NCBI GenBank assembly: GCA_024704765.1
Contig: JAKMXF010000304.1
Location: 406,322 to 470,321, forward strand
Length of the DNA stretch: 64,000 nt
From: Oopsacas minuta
Taxonomy: Eukaryota > Porifera > Hexactinellida > Lyssacinosida > Leucopsacidae
Direction of reading: 5' to 3'
Shown: piece after piece, positions 1 to 11,745 of the stretch
How positions within the stretch are numbered: position 1 is the stretch's first letter
Layout of the letters: the number at the start of each line of letters is the position of its first letter
Made by a program: the position numbers and the translations under genes
The notes under the pieces: generated by a model
Told to the model about the DNA's origin: nothing
Database searches by the model: none
Seen by the model: the letters and a program-made list of their open reading frames with translations, nothing else

Positions 1-361
1 AGTTTACGGGAAACACCAGAAATTTGACTAAACATTGAAATCGTAAGAATTGAGTCTTGATTGCTTCTGATACAAACAAAACACGAATGTATCACGGCTT
101 GCAATCATGCTTTAAAATACTATGTAAATTTCCTTAGTTCGTTGCATTGTCACTGATTTTCTGTGCCGACTACACAGAAAAGTTTATGCATTTAGCAATG
201 AAATCATATAATAATGCTAACATCTGGTTATATAAGGATAGAACAGCTTCCGTACTATGAAAGTTAAATGTATTAGTCTATCACACTCAGAACGGCCTAT
301 CGGTTGGCTGTTAGATTTCTGCTCTCCGTTTAGATTAAGTCTTATTTGTATCCATTTCTAG
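1..361 (+). other. Intron of the KIF14-like gene, left edge
   Basis: No coding segment is visible. It ends in a usable 3' splice site, a T-rich run followed by ctag at 358-361. The upstream exon, which should hold the ATP-binding P-loop of the motor, is outside the window. Confidence 0.6.
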
Positions 362-784
362 GTTGAGATATCATTCTACGAGATTTATAATGAACATATA
401 TATGATCTCCTGGCTAGTCAAAAGAATCGTAAGGAGCGCACACAGCTACGTGTTAGAGAGCATCCGGTCTTAGGGCCTTATATAGAAGATTTAAGTACAT
501 ATGTAGCTACAGGATATATTGATGTTGAACATTGGCTAACATTAGGCAACAGATTTAGAGCTACTGCCGCTACTGGTATGAATGAGCGATCTAGCAGAAG
601 TCACTCTTGTTTCATGCTAGTGGTTACTCAGAATAGAGAGTTAGAAGGAGAAGAGGCAAGTATAGTGAGCAAAATCAATTTAGTCGATCTCGCTGGTAGC
701 GAGAGAGTGAAAAACTCTTTTACAAGTTCAGAACGCCTCCGAGAAGGACAAAACATCAACAGATCTTTACACACATTAGGGAAG
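362..784 (+). CDS. KIF14: KIF14-like kinesin, motor-domain exon (switch I and II)
   Basis: This exon of 141 codons encodes the second half of a kinesin motor domain, the ATPase that walks on microtubules. It opens with VEISFYEIYNEHIYDLL (beta-sheet and helix before loop 8). It carries RVREHPVLGPYIEDLS, then RATAATGMNERSSRSHS, which contains the switch I motif NxxSSRSH, then NLVDLAGSER (switch II), and ends at NRSLHTLGK. The phrase RATAATxMNxxSSRSHS and the acidic GEE stretch after it are like KIF14/Klp38B of the kinesin-3 family, which acts in cytokinesis and chromosome alignment. The acceptor is ctag at 358-361 and the donor is aag|gtttgt, phase 0, after 784. It has no frame lesion over 423 bases, unlike everything in the introns. 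The GQTGxGKT nucleotide loop is not in this exon. Family assignment is from remembered sequence; KIF14 is strongly favoured over KIF1 or KIF16B. Confidence 0.88.
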
Positions 785-3700
785 GTTTGTTTCTAGCGTA
801 AATTGAATCAATTGTGACCTTTGTCCTCGTTTTTGCCATGATCTCGTACCTGAGCTCCTTTAGGCAAAGGAGTATGCAGCGTGAGGCCATTGGGTCACAT
901 GGCACACCTAAGATTGCGTTTGCTTACCAGTTTTTCATTGCAATGTTTATATGAATCCAGGAATTACCGCTCATGGCAACCTCTTTGCGTACTTACTTCG
1001 TACTATCCTAGCATCCAAGCGATCCTTCTGCCTCCAAGTATCTCATGAGCTGCAATTACATGCATTATCATGAAATAGCTAGGGTCATCGCTTCTCCAGG
1101 TGCCTCGATTTCTGCGATAAGGTGTGCTTTTGTTTGTAGGTCAGACTTGATTAAATTCGAAATGCGAAATTTGGATTCAGCATATTTTTTGTTACATAGC
1201 TTAGCAATTATTATCTACCGTTATTTATAATTACATATTTTTGATTACTATTTTATATATTTATTACTAAACTAATAATTTGACGCTAACAATACGCTAG
1301 CTACTTTAAAGCACTTCGTTCTCCCCGAATCTGTGTCACATGTGGCAGAAGTGGCAAATATCAAATATATCTACTTCACTTCGTATGAAAATATATACCA
1401 AAAATCGAATACATTTCCGACTATACAAGTATCTGCATGTTCGATAGAGGAGCTGTGGACGTTTTATGCAATATCGATTATTTCAAACTCTCACTTTATC
1501 TGTTTGAAGAATCTTAAATAGTGTTGATGATGATGCAATACATCTTGTACAAATATTCTAGTGATGTGCCGCTTCTGAACTTGGCATACTTGGGTATACA
1601 GACCCGTGGGAATCAAATATGCTATCAGAATTGTTCCATCTTTTATGAATTATCTGCAATCTGCAATTGAATATTTAACTATCTCATTATCTATATAATG
1701 AGCAAAGTTGACTAGAAAATATCTAATCGGGAAAATACTCGAGTAGGTCAGTAAAATGTTAACTCCAATAGTCAGATTGTTCTTTCAGCTATATTTTCAT
1801 ATGCACATTCTTATCTTTGCCATACTGCCAGGATTTACAATTGTATATTTAGAGTTGTACAAATACTTTTGTTCAGCTAGATTAGTTTTCACCAATATAT
1901 TTATTGTTTCTATGGTTCTGCATTCGATAAATGTCAGCTTGCTACTTATTTATACAATGCTACATTTTTGGTTCTTGTTCTGACAGTTCAATCAGTTTGT
2001 TTGATACTAATACATGACGATTGTATGTTTGATAGCTTGCGACGGATTTTGCTCTTTGAGTTAATTTTGTACTTAGTCAATAGTTTCTTTTAGAATATTT
2101 ACGAATATTTCACCTACAGTGGTTTAAATTGGCAGTTATTAAACTATAGGCATCTCTGTGCTGGATCCCTATATAGGTTATCGATATACAAAATGCTATG
2201 TTCAGTCCATTAAGATACAGTTATGACCAATTTTGTCAAAAGTCCCAACAATTATATTTTTGCTTTGGTAATAATAATTTTTTCATAACCCATGATATTG
2301 TCGTATTTCCATGATTTAGAATTGCATAATTATTAGTGTGTAGTACTTTTGTTCCATTAGTGAATATGTATAGGCCAACCTGAGCAATTGAATTCTGCAA
2401 ACAACGACCCTGACATATGTATAATTACCTGATGTAGAACACATGTTTTAAGACGTCAATTGGTTATCCACGCATATATTGGATAGCTGGCTAACCAGAC
2501 GTAACTAATGCATATCCAAAGACACGAGATGGCATTTCAATTATATCTATGAAGATTGTGCATATATTTATCACCAAACATTCCCAAGAAGAGAATTATT
2601 TGTTTTGAAACAATCCTAACCAGTCTTTTATCCAGGAGCGCTACCCGCACCTACAAGCGCCTATTTACAAAAAATCTGTATGGTTAGGAGCCAGAAAATT
2701 TTGGGAGTTAAGCGCGTACTATACACCTAATTCGGCGAATAATGTAATTATGGTTTAGTATTATTCGAGAACATTCTATTCAAACTTAGTTGATGTAAAT
2801 AGCGATGTAAGTAGGTTAGTATTGTTATTAGTATTGTCTCAAATTCAATATTATTTAGTAATATCTATATTATTACAAATGGAATAATCATAAAGTCAAT
2901 TGAATTGTATTATTGTTTATGAGACTAATCAGTTGAATTCATTAATATTGTAAAATAATTCAAAAGGTAAATTGTTCATAATTAAAGAGAGTAAGCTTGA
3001 TAAATGATATGTAGGTCGAGCCCTAATACTACTGGTATGACACTTCTAGAATGTAATATTAAGCGTATGTATGTAATAGATGTATGATTTGCTTAAAATT
3101 TAAGTTGATGCTTCGAAAATCCAAATGGTCTAGGCGCGCAAGTGAAAGCGAGAACTAATTTAGGCGTGCTACATATAAAAGCTGGAAGAAATCCTAATCC
3201 TAACTATCAAAAGTTGATAATGAAAATGATATACAAATCTATGTTGCGCATCGAAGCGGATCCTACAATTGTATATTTTGATTTTTAACTTTGGAAGTAC
3301 TTTCAGTAATTTTCTAGCTGGACAAAGGTGGACTTGTATTCCCGCCAGCGCTCTTTAAACACGACATTATCTAGACATTTTCGGCCGCCTCTTATTCTCT
3401 TGTCTCTTTTCTCACATTTGTACTTTCCGGCTCCTAAGACCCTATTTTTGAGTAATCGTTTTTGAAAAAAGTGCCATTTTGCTCCGAATGAATGTATGGT
3501 CAATTAATTCGATATGAGCGGGACCCACTCTGGATCTTGCCCATTTCGGGAAACTGTCCCCCATCGCCGTCTCATCCAACACTGCAATAAAATTCTATCT
3601 ACCCTTCTTATTTGAAGAACCCTAATCACCCTAATTTTTCCGTCTTTAATGTAGTCACTGGACCATATTTGGGGATATTTTTCGCCCTTGTTACTCTAGA

Positions 3701-5319
3701 ATGCCTCACTTCTACTCGATATTCTAACTAGCATTCCCGCTTTGTGTTACGCATCGTATTGAATAATTATCTAAACTTCTGCTAACTCTAGTTCTAATCT
3801 TGAAAAAGTGAACAGTAAGCTCTAATTTTGTAAGCTCACAATGTATTGTTGTTCGGTTGGGAGAGCCTTTTAATACGACTGGGGAAACCCCCTCTACAGA
3901 TCAGGGGGGGGGGTTAGCCTAGAACACGCCTGAATCCGAACGAATCTAGTACTTAGATTCTCAAACAATATCTTAATTTAAAAGTTTATTGTTATGTAAT
4001 TTAGTATGATATTATGAACTTTTGATATAGTTATATAGCTATACAGTATACTTACTCCCTCAAACTTATCTATAACGGCAGCAAAAGGAACTGGCTAAAT
4101 ATGGCCTGTTCCTTGTATACTTTTGTAAAATCTAACCCGAGGAGATCGCATGTCCTACCTTTCCTAGATTATTTTGAATTCGAATTTTGCAATTTCAATT
4201 TTTCATCTAAATACCGTTCATATTTTAATTTACTTACAAATATTTATGTCTAATTTTATTGACATCATTGAACCAATTGTTCACGACACTTAAATCATGC
4301 CCTCTTAATTATCTATTTTCCAAGCTGTAATTCATAGTAGTATTAAGCTTTGGAGAATTTTTGCGTTTGCATTTATCTATCCTCTTGACTATTATCTGAC
4401 ACTGACTTCACTGTTCATTACCTGATTTCAGTTCCCTGTACACATAGTAAATTGAGATGTTGGAAACTTAAAAATCATTCTATTTGTATGATATATATAA
4501 TATACCGTATTTCATCATACTATATTGAGGAAATGGAACTTTTGACACATTCGTCATTTATTTTACCATCGCGCCATCACCTAGTATTTTCTGTTGGATA
4601 TAATTCATATCAACTTTAAGTAAGTCTTTATAGCGATGTATTACTTTAAGATACCTTATTTACTTGTGTATAGTGAAAGACTATTGTCTAAATCATGGAA
4701 GCTCAATGCTATTCTATCCCCTTCTTTCAGATAAAGTAGGTTGGAGACTCTCTTGAAAGTTTGGGCCTAGTTTGAGTAGGGTAGAACTTTCACAAATTGT
4801 CACTTTTTTGGGCGCCATAAATTATGACGGGGCTGAAATTTCACTTCTACCTTTAGCAGCAGGTAATTTACAAAGGGTAGAATCCTAGACTACATGAGAT
4901 TAAGGTGTGAAATTCTTGTGCGCCTTAGGATTTTGTGAAAGTAGGGACAAATTTGGTAGGCCAGTTTTCCCCACCGGAAGGCCAAGTTTTCCACATTTCA
5001 CACCTAATTTACTCGTAAACCACCCTAATCCCTTTCCCTATTCTAGCTGCATAAAAAATTTCAACCCTTAATGTCATCTAATCCATGATATTTAGTGAGC
5101 CTTCCACACTAAAAGATTTCTAAGAATTTGATTAAATATATTCCAATAGGGAAATTTTCTTATATAACTAAACTTCCAAAAGGTGAACATCCTGCGAACC
5201 AGCAAAGGTTTTCATTTTTGAGAGGTGTCCACTTTTCATGATTTATCATAAAGTGTGTTTATTGACAAACAGTAGTAGTAAAATCATAGATATAATTCCC
5301 TCTCTGTTGTCTCACAATC
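785..5319 (+). other. First part of a 35.7-kb KIF14 intron
   Basis: No gene supported. A run of ten G at 3905-3914 is preceded by a C/A-rich stretch. Short open frames here (for example minus strand 3303-3503) match nothing I recognise and have no splice or repeat support. The stretch 4760-5060 is less AT-rich and has several short inverted words (ctttcacaaa / tttgtgaaag; aggtgtgaaat / atttcacacct), so it may be a decayed inverted-repeat element. Confidence 0.5.
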
Positions 5320-5724
5320 TCAGGACAATAGAAGGAAAATGATCTGATGGCGATAAGTGAAACTATCCAGCCATCCGTTGGACCCTTTAAACTCTGTATT
5401 TCCAAGAGACTTCGCGATTTCTAGTTCCTTTGCTTGGATGACGGGACCACTGATCGGAATGTTCCTAGCTCTAGCCCCTTGAAACCACGTGAATATTTTT
5501 CTATTAATGTCCTCAAACTTGCAGTTGGGTCTCATCTGCTTGGTTTTTGGATTTAGTTCATGGGCATCTGCAATGTCGCGTATCCTCTTGAGATTCTTAT
5601 TGACTGCACGCACTGATATCTAGTACTTTTCAGCTAGTTTTCGCTTAGACAGACCACTGCCTGAATCTTTGATCAAAGCGTGTCTCTGTTCTCGTGTGGG
5701 CTGTGATTTACATTTAGAAGACAT
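5320..5724 (-). pseudogene. Tigger/pogo transposase, N-terminal fragment
   Basis: Starting from the ATG at 5722-5724, the minus strand reads MSSKCKSQPTREQRHALIK and a Psq/CENP-B-type helix-turn-helix (SGLSKRKLAEKY). A TAG stop at 5620-5622 follows, and the same frame then continues with RAVNKNLKRIRD. A second helix-turn-helix of the CENP-B/Tc5 type comes next (FTWFQGARARNIPISGPVI, then AKSLG and GWLDSFTYRH). In the pogo family these two domains bind the inverted ends and are followed by a DDE nuclease of some 250 residues. Here the frame ends soon after the second domain and no DDE motif follows, so this is a truncated copy. No terminal inverted repeats were found at its borders. It is not a host CENP-B gene: it is interrupted, truncated and intronic. 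Confidence 0.72.
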
Positions 5725-5946
5725 TTTTGGTATTTTTGGCCGGAACCATTTTAATTGACAATGACAACAGATTTCTGAAAATGTTATTTATAGGACCTCC
5801 ATGTTTCCCCATTGGTGAAAGCATTGTACATGCAAATATGTTGTCTCTTTTGCCTATTGTATCAGGAAGCTTCTACAGGATCTTAAGAAATTGATGTCCC
5901 TTTATCACCCCCGCTATTCTCTAGTTTAATCTAAATAGATATGGTA

Positions 5947-6982
5947 TTACTTTCTTATATAATCTCCACGCAGTTTTAGACATTTTCTAAGTCGACCAGG
6001 CATCCCAGCTATGAGTCTTTCTAGTGTCTTCGGTGAGATTTCCTTCCAGGCCAATTTTACCTGTTTTTCTAAAACTTTAGGTTGGTTGCGCGCTCCATTG
6101 CATCCAGCTTGGTTTGCAAAATAGCCCAGAGGTTTTCGATAGGGTTTAAGTCTGGTGAGTTCGGAGGCCATATTTCATTTGTCTAAAAACCTACCATATT
6201 GTTTTTCAACCACTTTTGGCTTCTTTTGGAAGTATGTACCGGGGCTCCATCATGTTGAAAAACTGCTTGGGACCTATCTGGCAACAATTTTCTCTCTAGG
6301 ATCGTCCCTGAATCTCTCGTTCGAAGTAAGCTGGATGTTAGAGACTGTTTCAATATGACTTCCACTTAATATTCTGATGTCACAGTTGTCTTTGGGGGAT
6401 TATATCACACCCCATACCATGATTTTCCAGGATATTTAACTTTTTCAGTGGGAGGGATATCAGCCCTGGATTTCGCCCATACACGGTCGTTTTGCTTATT
6501 CGGAGTGTGGAATAGCTCAAAAGAGGACTCATCTGAGAATAAGACTCTTTTCCATGTGTTAATTGACCAATCCTTCCTTTCGTTGCAGAATTTTAGTCGA
6601 GCTGTCCTCTGTTTTTCTGTCAATTTTGGTTGAACCTGTGGTTTGTACGGTCGAACCTTGGGATTTTACGTATGTACGAGTGAACTGTCACATGAGAGAT
6701 AGAAAACCCCTTAGATTGGAGATTCTTGGAGATATGTTGTGTAGACTTCATCTTTTTACCGATTGTCTTAGCAATTACCACTCTAGGTACCATAGTGACT
6801 GACGTTTTCCTTCCACAGCCCTTCCTGTTCTGTAGAGACTCACCGGCCTTGAACCTCAGTAACCAGCGTCGAATGGTACGGATAGATACACCTACAATTT
6901 TAGCAACCTGATGAATTAACATATCCGCTTCTATCGAAGAAACTGCACGTGTACGGGTTTTTGGAGTCGCTTCTTTAACCAT
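5947..6982 (-). pseudogene. Tc1-like transposase, broken
   Basis: The full length of a Tc1 transposase (about 345 codons) can be followed in three frames. It starts at 6982 with MVKEATPKTRTRAVSSIEAD, a paired-like helix-turn-helix (VAKIVGVSIRTIRRWL) and an RxGRK-like hook (KGCGRK). It then reads RFDRTNHRF, near TEKQRTARLKFC, the first catalytic Asp in LFSDESSF, the second in FQHDGAPVHTS, and a C-terminus ending LKLRGDYIRK. Frame changes occur near 6620, and stops lie at about 6370-6405. The last catalytic block, normally SPDLNPIE, is scrambled by frameshift around 6150-6180. It would have cut and pasted its own element at TA sites; it cannot be active now. Clear inverted ends were not found on either side, so the element borders are unknown. 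Confidence 0.85.
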
Positions 6983-7784
6983 ATCAATTTCTAGTATATT
7001 ATAGATAGGAATATTTGAAAAATAGCGTATTTTGAGTAGAAAGAATTTAGAAATTAACTGAAATCTAATAATTAAAAGCAATTATGAGTATGATTATAGA
7101 GTTAAAACGTGGTTCATCAAGTGGAATTGTGGTTCTATTTCATTTCCCCAAGGGGACATCAATTTCTTAACCCTTGTCATATATTGTGAAGCCACATTAT
7201 CAAACATCCCTGCTTTCACAACTAGTGTGATATCAAAGCTGACTGAATAGTCAAAAATCTGGCAGAAAAACTGATGTTCATTTTTAACATAGTTTGAAAA
7301 GCAGCCCTTTTCATTCCAAACAGCTCTTGCGAAACCACATGATGAGAAATCATATTTTAGATGATTGTAATGCATATTTCGGTACCATATTCAAATAGTA
7401 ATAAATAGATTTCTATGCTCTATCATATGTATTTCTCGAGATATGTTGTAAAACATCAGTTCATGTCGGCCTTATTGTATTGAAGCCTAGCCGGAAAAAA
7501 TACATCCGTATATTAAGGAAGTCATGCATGCAGATTCAGAAAAATTGGCCTGGGATATGTACCTAGGTTGACTAATAAACAGAGTGACTGTATATTTCAA
7601 TAATTATGCGTTTTGGCTCGAAAATAAGTTTGGCATATTAGTAGAAGAGAAATTATCAAAGATAATATGTTAAATTGTGCTCGATTTGTTTGGTGAAACT
7701 TCACATAATTCTTACTGTCTAGTCTTGCCGGGTCTTGCGTCAACCCGATTTTCTGGAGCATGTAGGCGGAGCCGTCGATAGCCA
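6983..7784 (+). other. Intron stretch with one unexplained open frame
   Basis: No recognised gene. The minus strand holds an open frame of 93 codons at 7094-7375, containing FFCQIFDYSVSFDITLVVK and PWGNEIEPQF. It looks more protein-like than most random frames here, but I know no family for it. It could be a fragment of a repeated gene. I see no splice sites or promoter that would make it a host exon. Confidence 0.35.
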
Positions 7785-8065
7785 CAACGGGCCCGGGTTA
7801 ACCCCCTATATAGCCGTTTAGAACAAGCCAGTAAGTATATTTTGAGATTTGGATAATTTGTTACATTCTATTCATATGACAACAATAAATTTACGTATGA
7901 TTAATCCAAAAGTGTGAAAATCGGTTTCAGCATGTTCGATATATTTAATGAAGTTTTATTGAACTCTATTTACTTCCCTGATAAACATTATAAATACATG
8001 GTTGTGCGACAATTTCAAAAGTTGCATAGCGTAAATCCCTTGCTGGACAACGGATAAACAAAATT
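7785..8065. repeat. Dispersed repeat, copy 1 (cf. 47037-47420)
   Basis: The text from gggttaaccccctatatagc through attttgagatttggataatt, gtgtgaaaatcggtttcagc, atgttcgatatat and the final ggacaacgga recurs at 47186-47420 with scattered substitutions and small indels. Part of it recurs again at 47037-47180. The copies are non-coding and in the same orientation. No terminal inverted repeat was recognised, so the class is unknown. Confidence 0.7.
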
Positions 8066-8979
8066 GAGATTATTAATATAGATACGTCTTGAATTATTCA
8101 TTATTTATCAGTTCGAGTCAAGAGGCCATCCAAACTCTAATTACTCCAAATATGTTTGGAGAATAATAAATATCGACGACTGCGATACGAGTGGATTTAT
8201 CTCGGCTATGGTTCTCCCAGCCTGTTAAAATATAGTTAGTCTAAGATAACAAGTATAATTTGCACTACCTATATGTTTTGGTTAGCGTAAAATGTAAAAT
8301 GGTAGATGGAGAAGAATTTTAAATCTGATTCTTTGGAGGCTATGTTTGAGTAACTCTAACATATCTTGCCGGGTGGACGTACTTTCACCTCTTCGTGGTT
8401 TCCCGGATCTACTAGATAATATTGTTAAGCGGATGTTGACTGTGCGTACATAATTTTCAGTCGCTAAGTTTCTCATAAATGTTTTAGAAGTTGAACGGAA
8501 TGTGTCATAAAATGCACAGTAAACCATGCCTTCTAAGTCAGCTTTTTTTCAAAAAGGGAAGAATATGAATTGGTTTCAGCATCTAGTAGAGTTTATGGAC
8601 GAATAACAAATCAAGTAAAAATTGACAAGTACCTATTGTGAAAATTTATGTGGGAGTTGAATTGTGGCACATATGTACATTTAGCGTGAAACATCATTAA
8701 TAACACAGGTCAACAAGGTGATTCATCACAGATCTTATATAATTTTTCTAACGTGATTTTTGTCCTGATTCAAATCTGCTCTCCGTCTTTATCTATAAGA
8801 GACAGCCACGTGTAGTTTTTTTATAAGATCCAACTTTATTATTCCATTATTTTCAATAATAAGAATTCTAAATATTCTAAAATTTTACAATAGCAAAGTA
8901 GCACAATTTATATATTAATGCAACATATCTCAATTTACTACTCTATTTTTTCTCTTTATCGAATCAACCAATTCTCATT
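8066..8979 (+). other. Intron stretch
   Basis: No gene or repeat border recognised. A minus-strand open frame at 8282-8527 (with SSRSGKPRRGESTSTRQD) is unlike its AT-rich surroundings and may be a transposon fragment, but I cannot place it. Confidence 0.35.
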
Positions 8980-9422
8980 ATGCATCGCAGATGTATCAAT
9001 ACACCAGACAGTTTTTGCTCTGTTTGTGGCTCCATTTGTTTAAAATCACAACGACGTACCATACATAACAAATTACCTCAAGAGAATAAATAGCCAGTAT
9101 TTTGATTGTCCTTTAGATGATCAAGATAATATGTGGGCGCCTCATATAATTTGTTCTGCTTGTTCTAGTGGCTTACGTGATTGGGTGAACAAAAGAGAAA
9201 CTTCAATGCCTTTGCAATGCCAATGGTTTGTAGGGAACCAAAGAACTACTGCGATTATTGTTATTTTTGCATCGTAAATACCACTGGGTTTTCGATGAAA
9301 AATAAACATAAATAATTTACCCAGATTTGGAATCTGCCCGCAGACCAGGTTCTCACGATGTCTCCTTTCCTGTCCCCACTCCTACGTTATATGGACTTGA
9401 TTCTCTTTCTGATGATGTAGAT
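8980..9422 (+). pseudogene. Orphan Cys-rich multi-copy protein, 5' part, split by a hAT element
   Basis: From the ATG at 8980 the plus strand reads MHRRCINTPDSFCSVCGSIC. It changes frame near 9100 (a TAG at 9097-9099 in the first frame) and then reads QDNMWAPHIICSACSSGL, MPMVCREPKNYCDYCYFC, YPDLESARRPGSHDVSFPVP. Three CxxC pairs suggest a zinc-binding N-terminal domain. I recognise the pattern as an uncharacterised protein family that occurs in many near-identical copies in some arthropod and other animal genomes; its function is unknown and this is from memory. The frame runs up to DSLSDDVD at 9422, where a hAT element interrupts it, and resumes at 11746. It is a decayed copy with at least one frameshift here, so not a working gene. 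Confidence 0.65.
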
Positions 9423-11745
9423 CAGGCTTGTCCAACCTTTTTTGTTCGCGGGCCAAATGAGGGCTTCTTTAACTACTTGAGGGGCCACACGACATTGGAT
9501 ATATCAAGGTAGCATGATGTTATTTATTTGGGGATGGCGTTAATACGGATTATTTCAGAATTGAAAAATCCCTACATGTATTATTAAATTATAGTAACTT
9601 TAATGATAAAGAACATATCTAATGGGATATCTGACTTTGTTTTTGTTTACAGCAAGAGTCAATGTCTGCTCGTACACTTGATGTCGCAATCCGTAATATT
9701 CCTGATAGATGAGTGTCTGTCAGGAGTGATCTAGACTTGTTTTTAACATTTTTCATCATTGAGAAATGCTGTTCACAGCAATACGTGCGGCCAAATAAGG
9801 AAAGGAACCGAAGGGCGTGTTGCGATAAATTAGGAAATAGATCCGATGTAACATATTGACCATAAAATGTCAGAAGGTCATGCTCTGCAAAGCTCTCTTT
9901 CTCTCCGAGTTATTTTGTATTTCAATTAGTTCAAGTTAGAACATTTCAGGAGCATTAGTGGCATCAGTTCCAAACGGATCTGCAAACAACTCCATTTCAT
10001 CGAATTTGTCACTAAAATCAGAAAATCTTAGTTTAAATTCAGCGATTAAGCTGTTGATCAGTGCAGAATACTTGTCATGGTTCACTGTCTCACTTTTTCT
10101 TGAAGATAATGTTGAGATATGTACCACCTTTTTCAAAATAAATTGTTGGTGGAATAATTGTAATTTGTTGATGAACGCTTTGACATGCTCATGCAGGTTG
10201 TTAACGAATTGTTTTCTTCCTTGTGGTTTCAGATTTAAATCTGCGAGATACTTAGTTATGTCAACTAGAAATGCGAGATCATTCAAACACTGATCATCAT
10301 CCAGAAAGCTCACATCTTTTCCCTTAATGGTCATGAATGTTTTTATTTCTTCAAGTAGTGACCAGTATCTGGCTAGAGTAGACGCTCTGCTGAGCCAGCG
10401 AACTTGGCTAAAGTAAATAAAATCGTTATAGTCTGATCCTACCTCTGCAAGAAATGCTTGGAATTGTCTGTGATTGAGTCCCTTCGACCTTATGAAATTG
10501 ACTATATTGACGACATTTTCCATCACATGTTTCATATCTTAGGTTTTTGCACAAAGCTGTTCTTGATGAATAATGCAGTGGTATGCTATAACAGGGGAGG
10601 TCATTGATTTGAGCATAAGGCTAACAAAACCTTTATGCTTTCCTGTCATTGCAGGGGTTCCATCGGTTGTTAAATCACTTAGTTTTCATCTGCAAGTTTG
10701 AATTTCGTAAACACATGTTTTACTACATTGAAAATATCTTGCCCAGTAGCTGTGTCTTTCATTGGAAATAAGTCGAGCAGTTCCTCGATTATTTCGAAAT
10801 TTTCTGTGACGCCACGTACAAAGATTGCCAGTTGAGCTGTGTCGCTTACATCAGTACTTTCGTCAAGGGCCAAGCTGTAAAATTTGCAAGCATTGAGTCG
10901 TTTAATTAATGAAATTTCAATGTTGGATGATAGATCATCTACTCTTCTAGCAACAGTTTGATGTGACAGACTGATGCTCTCTACTATCGACTTCTTATCT
11001 GGGCATGCCACAGATGGAAATATGTCTAAGCAGTCTTTTACAAATTCCCCTTCAGACAATGGCTTTCCACTCTTGGCTATCGCTTCTGTTATCAGAAAGC
11101 TGATCTTTGTTGCTGTCTCAGAACTTAATTTAACGGCTTTGAAGAAAGATTGTTGACTGTTGATGCTATCCTTCAACAGGTTCACCCGATCGATTCTCAC
11201 CTGACCTGTAAGCGTGTCAAATGTATCTGCATGTTTAGTAGAGTAATGTCGTTTGATATTATACTCTTTGAATACAGCTATCTTCTCCTGACATATCAAG
11301 CACAATAAGTATTCGTTGTGTTCTACGACGAAAAAATCTAATGTCCATGAGGATTTGAAAATTCGACATTCACTATCAATTTTCCTTTTCTTTGCTTTAA
11401 TCACGGGAGTTGACATATTTGTTTTGTAGTTATTTAAATATTGTTTAAGATAGTTTATTATTTGGAATTTATATGAGCAGTTCCAGTTGAGAGAAACCCA
11501 GTTATGTGACAGATAATTGCTCAATCAGAACTAAATTAAAAGTTATTTAAAGATTTTTAAGTTATTGAAATCACACTTTTCTGGAATTGGTTTGATTCAA
11601 TTTGGTTTCGCAATATTGGGTTTCTCTTAATTGAGTTCGCTCAAATAGGCCTCACTCAATTAAATATCGCCATCAACTGGTAACAGTTCCCGAACATGTT
11701 GGCGGGCCGGATTGTGACCCGCGGGCCGTAGGTTGGGCAAGCCTG
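9423..11745 (-). mobile_element. Complete hAT element inserted in the orphan pseudogene
   Basis: The two ends are inverted copies: CAGGCTTGTCCAACC at 9423-9437 and, on the other strand, CAGGCTTGCCCAACC at 11731-11745. A further shared CGCGGG lies just inside. CAGRCTTGxCCAACC ends of this kind are typical of hAT elements. The 11-mer atgatgtagat lies immediately left (9412-9422) and again two bases beyond the right end (11748-11758). That is consistent with a target-site duplication, normally 8 bp in hAT, plus small changes. Rejoining the flanks restores the reading frame of the host pseudogene, which supports these borders. It encodes one transposase on the minus strand. Confidence 0.85.
9619..11416 (-). 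pseudogene. hAT transposase, GTF2IRD2/EPM2AIP1-like, broken
   Basis: The start chosen is the ATG at 11414-11416, reading MSTPVIKAKKRKIDSECRIF, about 330 bases inside the right end of the element. A BED-like zinc finger lies at residues 39-62 (C-x2-C-x14-H-x4-H). The catalytic core has ALDESTDVSDTAQLAIFVR (first Asp). After a frameshift near 10680 comes LTTDGTPAMTG (second Asp) and CIIHQEQLCAK. A stop lies at about 10540, then VRWLSRASTLARYWSL. A stop and a frameshift at about 9930 and 9870 precede the dimerisation domain, which reads CEQHFSMMKNVKNKSRSLLT and then DTHLSGILRIATS. Closest remembered relatives are the transposase-derived GTF2IRD2, EPM2AIP1 and SCAND3-like proteins. There are three or four lesions, so it is inactive, but the copy is young enough to read end to end. 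Confidence 0.88.

Noticed and set aside
1756-1983. Hydrophobic open frame of 75 codons that could be a membrane protein.
   Set aside because: AT-rich codons give such residues by chance; no splice, start context or family supports it.
4760-5060. Inverted-repeat element.
   Set aside because: Only scattered 10-11 base words pair; no continuous arms or target duplication could be drawn.
5320-5724. Host CENP-B-like gene.
   Set aside because: An in-frame stop, truncation before the DDE region and the intronic position mark a dead pogo transposase.
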